From the NCBI RefSeq assembly GCF_910579375.1, contig NZ_CAJTUJ010000014.1, forward strand, positions 1 through 30,660: a stretch of DNA of 30,660 nucleotides. Reading direction: 5' to 3'. The position numbers were made by a program, and so were the translations under genes. Source of the stretch: an uncultured Rikenella sp. (GTDB lineage: Bacteria; Bacteroidota; Bacteroidia; Bacteroidales; Rikenellaceae). This document shows, piece by piece, positions 26,292 through 30,660 of the stretch (its first letter is position 1; every line of letters starts with the position of its first letter). The notes under the pieces are model-generated. The model ran no database searches. It saw nothing but the letters and a program-made list of their open reading frames with translations, and was not told the DNA's origin.

Positions 26292-27056
26292 TACCAGAGC
26301 ATTGGGCCGAGGTTGCCATAGCGAAACACAGTTTCGCCCGTCCCGCCGGGGTCACCCGGACGCCGCCCGCGCAGGGCAGTTTCAGGCGGGGCAAAGCTCG
26401 ACCGCGCGCCCCGCCTAAAGAAGCGATTCAACTATTTCGGCGGTAGCCGAATATAGCTGAATCGCGCGAGGCGCGCGGACAAAGAACGGCGCGCGAAAAA
26501 ACTCGATCCTGCACGAAAAATCCGTCACCCGCCCGCTTAAAGAGGAATTTCACTCGTTTTGCGGTGAGCCGAATATAGAATGAATCGCGCAGGCGCGCGA
26601 AAAGCGCGGCGGAGCGAAAGCGAAGCCGCAGTGAGGCGGACACGGGACGGAGAATTGAGGCGGTGCTTTGGGCCGAGCTTCTGCGACCCTTTGGGTCGCG
26701 CAGTTCGCCGCCACCCCACGCGGCGGACTGCAACTCGTCGGGGCTCGTTGCACTCCCCGCTGGCGGCGAACAGCTGCTATAGGCTGAGAGCAAGTAACGC
26801 GGTTCTACGAACCGCCGGCCTCGTCGCCCAAGCCGCGTAGCGGCTTCGGGGGGATGGGCGACAGGCCGAACCCAAGAGATTTGGGTGATGAGTTAGGCTG
26901 AGCATTTGCGGCTCGCAGAGTCGCGCGGGCCGGCGCCACCCCGGCGTAGGCCCGCAACCTTGCTATGCTCATGCAGCCCCCGCTGGCCCCGGCCGCATAA
27001 AGTCAATCCACAGATAGGGTAGACCCGGATAGCTTTCGCGTGCCGAGCGGCACCGT

Positions 27057-27266
27057 TTATTCCGAGAGGCAACGCAACTGAAGACCGTGACCGCGAGGAC
27101 TCGTATCGCAGGGATCGAGATACTGCGCCGCGAAATGCAAAAATAAGCCGTTGATTCCGCTGCCCCCGGACGACCAGCTGTAACCGTTGTTGCCGACACG
27201 GCCCAGCACACCCAGTCGTCCATTGTTCCCCGCGTCGCGGAAGCCCGGAGCGACCGAGCCCCTCAT
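27057..27266 (-). pseudogene. C-terminal fragment of a FISUMP-type domain, copy B
   Basis: On the minus strand, 64 codons before TAA (27057-27251) encode APGFRDAGNNGRLG, then VGNNGYSWSSGGSG, ending RGHGLQLRCLSE. This is a good match to the FISUMP C-terminus, where NN-G-YWSS is usual. It has exactly the same length as copy A between the APGFRD block and the stop. Only 15 more bases stay in frame to an ATG at 27266; the sequence beyond is the promoter region of the hdr operon. It therefore lacks a signal peptide and most of the protein, and is a remnant or a detached gene end. Confidence 0.6.
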
Positions 27267-27355
27267 CCAGACCTTGTGGATCCAAACAGGGATTTACGTA
27301 TAAATACCCATCTAAAATAGGTGATAAGACTATCCGACGATCTTATCGCCCGATG

Positions 27356-27363
27356 TACTTTTG
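27356..27363 (+). promoter_or_regulatory. Promoter -7 box for the hdr operon
   Basis: TACTTTTG is an exact TAnnTTTG match, 29 bases before the ATG at 27393. Confidence 0.6.
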
Positions 27364-27392
27364 TTTACCGGTAATTGACACCGACTCTATCC

Positions 27393-28085
27393 ATGGGAAA
27401 ATATTTCGACGAACTGATGCAGGATCACCGCTTCCGCGAGGGGCTGAACGCCTGTATGAATTGCGGAGCCTGTACAGCGGTTTGTCCCGCTGCGGAGTAC
27501 TACAACTACGACCCGCGGCAGATCGTCGACGACGTGCAGGCCCGCGACGATGCCAGCATCGAAGCCTTGATGAAAAGCGATACCATCTGGTACTGCGGCG
27601 AATGTATGTCGTGCCGTCCGCGGTGTCCGCGGGGGAATACGCCGGCTTATGTGATTCAGGCCTTGCGGCGGTTGTCCCAGAAATACGGCTTTTTCACCGA
27701 GTCCGAAAAAGGACGCCAGCAGTATGCCTTGGGGAGGCTGTTGGGGCAGAATATGATGGAACTGGGATATTGCGTTCATCCGACGCGTGTCGCGCCGCGG
27801 ATGCACCCGGAGCAGGGCCCGGTGTGGGCGTGGGTGCACGAACACGACGACGACCTTTTCGCCCGGTTCACGGACAATTACAAAAAGGCGGGGCCTGGCC
27901 CGGCTCGTGCGATCGACCCGGAGAGCCTGGCAGAGTTCCGGCGTATTTTCGATGTGAGCGGCGGCACGGAGTTCCTCGAAAACATCGAACGCTGCTCGAT
28001 GAAAAAGGCGGCCGAACTGGGGATGGACGAAGAGGAATACCTGAACTATGTCTATACGTTCAACAGCGGTCATCACACCTTGTGA
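27393..28085 (+). CDS. hdrC: HdrC-like iron-sulfur protein
   Basis: A 230-residue protein of the heterodisulfide-reductase subunit C type, which relays electrons between HdrA and the HdrB active site through two [4Fe-4S] clusters. The two cluster motifs are CxxCxxCxxxCP at C21-C24-C27-C31 and C68-C71-C74-C78. Between and around them are the family's ACTAVCPAAEYYNYDPRQIV and CRPRCPRGNTPAYVIQALRRL blocks. I chose the ATG at 27393, since the TTG at 27375 adds only six residues. It is somewhat longer than archaeal HdrC, with an acidic C-terminal extension of roughly 80 residues. It heads an operon with HdrB- and HdrA-like genes, but a 192-base repeat-bearing gap separates it from hdrB. In a gut Bacteroidales there is no CoM-S-S-CoB, so the natural acceptor is unknown. 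Confidence 0.85.
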   Translation: MGKYFDELMQDHRFREGLNACMNCGACTAVCPAAEYYNYDPRQIVDDVQARDDASIEALMKSDTIWYCGECMSCRPRCPRGNTPAYVIQALRRLSQKYGFFTESEKGRQQYALGRLLGQNMMELGYCVHPTRVAPRMHPEQGPVWAWVHEHDDDLFARFTDNYKKAGPGPARAIDPESLAEFRRIFDVSGGTEFLENIERCSMKKAAELGMDEEEYLNYVYTFNSGHHTL

Positions 28086-28090
28086 TTGAT

Positions 28091-28240
28091 CGTTCTTTTC
28101 TCGTTCCTTGTCCCGCCTCGAACTGTTCTTTTTGTTCACAACCGACGCTGCCAGCGAGCGCAATGCAAACACAGTTTGCAAATTGCCGAGCGGCGAGGAG
28201 GAAAACGAGCATAGCGAAGTTAAAAAGAACAGTACCCTCC
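28091..28240 (+). repeat. Mini-element with 12-bp perfect terminal inverted repeats between hdrC and hdrB
   Basis: ACTGTTCTTTTT at 28122-28133 is the exact reverse complement of 28222-28233, bounding a 112-bp element whose interior is the dispersed core also found at 22649-22730. It is preceded by a 45-base stretch (28091-28135) that matches 30357-30401, just after the hdrA stop, at 44 of 45 positions. It begins 5 bases after the hdrC stop and leaves only about 40 bases before the hdrB ATG. Its transcript could fold into a long hairpin between the two coding regions. There is no coding capacity. Confidence 0.8.
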
Positions 28241-28277
28241 CAAGCAAGTACAAATAATCAAGTGATAACAACGCGAG

Positions 28278-29333
28278 ATGCAATATAGATTCGCCAACTG
28301 GCAGGAATACAGCAAAGAGATCGCCGACGATCATTATTATTACGCCCGGAGCTGCATTCGGCAGAACTTCTTTCCCGGCTCCGAGAAAGCCTTTCTCGAT
28401 ATCCTGCGGAACGACCTCGGGATGGACATCATCGAAGACCCCCGGCACACCACCTGTACCGGCATCGGCTACCACTCCGACGTCGTGCCCCTGGAGACCA
28501 CCATGGCCATCGTAGCCCGTCAGTTCGCCCTGATGACCGAGTGCGGCTACGAGAACTACGTCGCCTCGTGCATCACCTCCTTCGGGATTTATAGCGAAGT
28601 GCTCGACATGTGGCACCACTTTCCCGAATTGGAAGAAAAAGCCCGCGAGAACCTCTTCAAAGCCACCGGCCGCGAATTTCGGAAACCCAAGACCTTGGTT
28701 CACACCTCCGATTTGATGTTCCACGTGCGCGAACAGATCGCCGCCAAAGGCGTGCGGCGGTTGGTGAATGCCGAGACCGGCGAACCCCTCAAAGTCGTCG
28801 ACCACATCGGCTGCCACTACGCCAAAGTTTTTCCCAAGAAAGGGATCGGCGGGGCAGAGTTTCCTTACGTGTTGGCCGGCATGGTCGAGTCCTGGGGCGG
28901 CGCCTCCGTAGACTACCCCGAACGGCGCCACTGCTGCGGATTCGGCTTCCGGAACTACCTCGTGCAGGCCAACCGCGGCTATTCCGTCGCCAACTCCCAG
29001 AAGAAACTCGAATCCATGGCCCCGTATCACCCCGACTTTATCGTCGCCAATTGTCCCGGCTGCGCCATGTTTCTCGACCGGTGGCAATTCACCCTCAACG
29101 CCATGACCGGCAGCCGGTATGCCATCCCCGTCCTCACCTACGAAGAGATGGCCGGCCTCGTGATGGGGATCGACCCGTGGGACCTGGGCCTTCAGATGCA
29201 TCAGGTGCCCGTCGAGCTCCTGCTGGACAAACTGGGCGTCGAGTACGACCCCTCGGCCAAATATTTGGGCAAGAACGGCAAATTCATCGGCCAGCCCTTA
29301 TCGACCGAAGCTTATAATTCCACCACCTTATAA
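28278..29333 (+). CDS. hdrB: HdrB-like CCG-domain protein
   Basis: A 351-residue member of the HdrB/CCG family, where cysteine-rich CCG domains hold unusual non-cubane [4Fe-4S] clusters that reduce disulfides or related acceptors. The second CCG site is complete: C179, C219-C220 and C259-x-x-C262, spaced C-X39-CC-X38-CxxC. The first is degenerate: C26, then C60-T61 in place of CC, and C98-x-x-S101 in place of CxxC. So probably only one cluster of the HdrB type is bound; this is my reading of the sequence. The start ATG is the first in frame after the repeat. hdrA follows after 20 bases. The degenerate first site suggests a substrate different from the methanogen heterodisulfide. Confidence 0.85.
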   Translation: MQYRFANWQEYSKEIADDHYYYARSCIRQNFFPGSEKAFLDILRNDLGMDIIEDPRHTTCTGIGYHSDVVPLETTMAIVARQFALMTECGYENYVASCITSFGIYSEVLDMWHHFPELEEKARENLFKATGREFRKPKTLVHTSDLMFHVREQIAAKGVRRLVNAETGEPLKVVDHIGCHYAKVFPKKGIGGAEFPYVLAGMVESWGGASVDYPERRHCCGFGFRNYLVQANRGYSVANSQKKLESMAPYHPDFIVANCPGCAMFLDRWQFTLNAMTGSRYAIPVLTYEEMAGLVMGIDPWDLGLQMHQVPVELLLDKLGVEYDPSAKYLGKNGKFIGQPLSTEAYNSTTL

Positions 29334-29353
29334 ACGACCACACAAACCAGCCT

Positions 29354-30355
29354 ATGGCACAGGAACGCATATTGGTGATCGGCGGCGGCATCGCGGGGAT
29401 GCAAGCCGCCGCAGTTTTGCGCGAAGAGGGTTTTTCGCCGTTGATTCTCGAACGTTCCTCCTCGTTGGGAGGTCACGTAGCCGATTGGGATCGGCTTTTC
29501 CCCACCCAGTTGCCCGCCCGGGAGGTGATCGACGAACTTTCGGCGGCAGTGCAGGAGATCGAAACGAAGATCGGGTGCGAAATCGCCTCCCTGACCTCCG
29601 ATGCAAGCGGCGTGACCGCAGTGACCGCAGACGGCGAACGGTATGAAGGGCGCGCCGCGGTGGTGACGACGGGCTTCGACCTGTTCGATGCGCGGCTCAA
29701 GGAGGAGTACGGGTACGGGATGTATGAAAACGTCGTCACCTCGGCCGAACTTGAACGGATGTTCCGCACGGGACGGGTCGCGATGCGCAGCGGCGAGGCG
29801 CCCGAACGGGTCGCGATACTGCACTGCGTAGGCTCGCGGGACGAGAAAGTGGGACAGTTCCACTGCTCTAAAGTGTGTTGCATCACGGGCATCAAGCAGG
29901 CGATCGAGTTGACCGAGGCGGTGCCGGGGGTGCAGGTGACCAATTTTTACATGGATTTGCGAGCTTTCGGCAACGGCTACGAGGAGCTGTACCGGAAATC
30001 GCAGGTCGAACACGGCGTGACCTATATCCGGGGCCGGATTTCGGAGGCGGGCGAGACGCTCGACAAACGCATCCAGCTCAAGGTCGAGGACACGCTGGTG
30101 GGGCGTCCGCTGCGGATGACGGTGGACATGCTGGTGTTGTTGGTGGGGATGCGTGCACCGGCGTGTTGCGGTTCGCTGGGGCTTCCGACGCAGGCGAACG
30201 GCTTTTTCGCGCCGCAGAACCCTTATACGGGTACGGTGCTGAGCGCGCAGCGGGGTGTCTACCTGGCGGGTACGGCGACGGGGCCGAAGACGATCGGCGA
30301 GACGCTGAACGAGGCAATCGCGGCAGCTCGCCGAATCAAACACGATCTGAAATAA
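29354..30355 (+). CDS. hdrA: Short HdrA-like FAD flavoprotein
   Basis: A 333-residue flavoprotein of the HdrA type. It opens with the dinucleotide-binding loop VIGGGIAGMQAA (G10-G15) and LILERSSSLGGHV, and has an HdrA cysteine block: C158 in HCVGSRD, then C171-S-K-V-C175-C176. The end YLAGTATGPKTIGETLNEAIAAARRI is the usual FAD-domain terminus. It is about half the length of methanogen HdrA, lacking the N-terminal and C-terminal ferredoxin-like domains, as in many bacterial HdrA/QmoA-like proteins. It would take electrons from an unseen donor and pass them via HdrC to HdrB. Electron bifurcation is possible in this family but cannot be claimed here. It is the last gene in the window. Confidence 0.85.
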   Translation: MAQERILVIGGGIAGMQAAAVLREEGFSPLILERSSSLGGHVADWDRLFPTQLPAREVIDELSAAVQEIETKIGCEIASLTSDASGVTAVTADGERYEGRAAVVTTGFDLFDARLKEEYGYGMYENVVTSAELERMFRTGRVAMRSGEAPERVAILHCVGSRDEKVGQFHCSKVCCITGIKQAIELTEAVPGVQVTNFYMDLRAFGNGYEELYRKSQVEHGVTYIRGRISEAGETLDKRIQLKVEDTLVGRPLRMTVDMLVLLVGMRAPACCGSLGLPTQANGFFAPQNPYTGTVLSAQRGVYLAGTATGPKTIGETLNEAIAAARRIKHDLK

Positions 30356-30356
30356 C

Positions 30357-30640
30357 CGTTCTTTTCTCGTTCTTTGTCCCGCCTCGAACTGTTCTTTTTG
30401 TGAACAAAAAGAACCAAAAAAACTTTAGAGCGCATCCCTGCGGGATGCTCTGGCCGTGTCTGCCCGATTAGTTGGGCTGGATTTTCCGGTGTGGCGCGCT
30501 TGGGTATTAGCCTTATTATTAGCGCGCCTCGCCTGAAAATCTCAGCCCAACGAAACAAGGCGGAGATAACCCGTGGTCGGCCCACCGGGACGACCTCTGC
30601 AAAAGTTCTTTGGGTACCTTTCTTTCAAGAAAGGTACGGT
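30357..30640 (-). repeat. Composite palindromic repeat, shorter inverted copy (E2)
   Basis: The copy starts one base after the hdrA stop codon. It holds a hairpin at 30391-30414 (arm GTTCTTTTTGT, 2-base loop), which may double as the hdr operon terminator. A palindromic GCATCCCTGCGGGATGC (30432-30448) follows. Next comes a large hairpin with outer arms at 30472-30485 and 30535-30550 and inner arms GGCGCGCT (30493-30500) and AGCGCGCC (30521-30528). It closes with the arm GTACCTTTCTT hairpin at 30614-30637. The order is the reverse of E1 at 18877-19287, so it is the same kind of element in the other orientation. The last 20 bases of the window hold nothing I can name. Confidence 0.75.
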
Positions 30641-30660
30641 TCCGTCCGGTTCAAAGAATA

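Larger units (their letters stand above)
26292..27392. repeat. Repeat complex between uvrB and the hdr operon (1.1 kb, gene-free)
   Basis: The stretch repeats modules from upstream of uvrB in the same order. A palindrome with arms GCGATTCA/TGAATCGC and CGGC/GCCG (26423-26465) is followed by the CCCGCTTAAAGAGGAATTT unit (26514-26575), the GCGGAGCGAAAGCG module (26596-26672), a GCGACCC hairpin (26683-26699), the GCGGACTGCAACTCGTCGG module (26700-26788), a hairpin at 26908-26924 matching 23490-23506, and a FISUMP C-terminal remnant. The two complexes therefore look like diverged copies of one composite unit. I see no intact gene and no RNA gene here. Confidence 0.7.

Noticed and set aside
27387..29201. 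604-codon minus-strand frame across hdrC, the repeat and hdrB
   Set aside because: It runs through two clear plus-strand genes and a repeat, and no protein motif is seen.

Overview
The window looks like a Bacteroidota (Bacteroidales) chromosome segment, most plausibly an Alistipes/Rikenellaceae-type gut bacterium. Evidence: promoter boxes of the Bacteroidota TAnnTTTG type precede several genes; there are no Shine-Dalgarno-like leaders; the PRPP amidotransferase has the long N-terminal form typical of the phylum; a DUF2723/TMEM260-like membrane protein and FISUMP-type domains are present. The genus is an inference. Position 1 looks like a contig end (an 11-G run, then an S-subunit ORF already open).

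Left part (1-12912), accessory: the 3' end of a restriction specificity gene in visibly lower-GC DNA; a stretch holding a dispersed repeat; a minus-strand AraC regulator; and, divergent from it, a plus-strand glycan operon. The operon holds a secreted calcineurin-type phosphoesterase, two tandem paralogous GH2 enzymes and a GH35 beta-galactosidase with a discoidin-like tail. It ends in about 1.5 kb of decayed genes: a frameshifted GH2 N-terminus, an unrecognised fragment and a truncated type I phosphodiesterase. No SusC/SusD pair is visible.

Middle part (12913-22478), mostly core genes: a Wzz-type polysaccharide chain-length protein (minus); then, divergent, a long PurF-type amidotransferase, rfbA and recO (plus); a strong bidirectional terminator; a periplasmic TlpA-like thioredoxin (minus); a composite palindromic repeat; and a large DUF2723 membrane protein (plus).

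Right part (22479-30660): uvrB sits between two long gene-free repeat complexes (22535-24062 and 26292-27392). These share modules in the same order. Each ends in a C-terminal fragment of a FISUMP-type domain pointing away from the next gene. The two fragments have the same length, an almost identical 3' end, and differences concentrated at paired hotspots, a pattern like variable regions of diversity-generating retroelements. Then comes an HdrC-HdrB-HdrA-like electron-transfer operon with a 112-bp element with perfect 12-bp terminal inverted repeats lodged between hdrC and hdrB. A related repeat follows hdrA. No tRNA, rRNA, CRISPR, transposase or reverse transcriptase was recognised.
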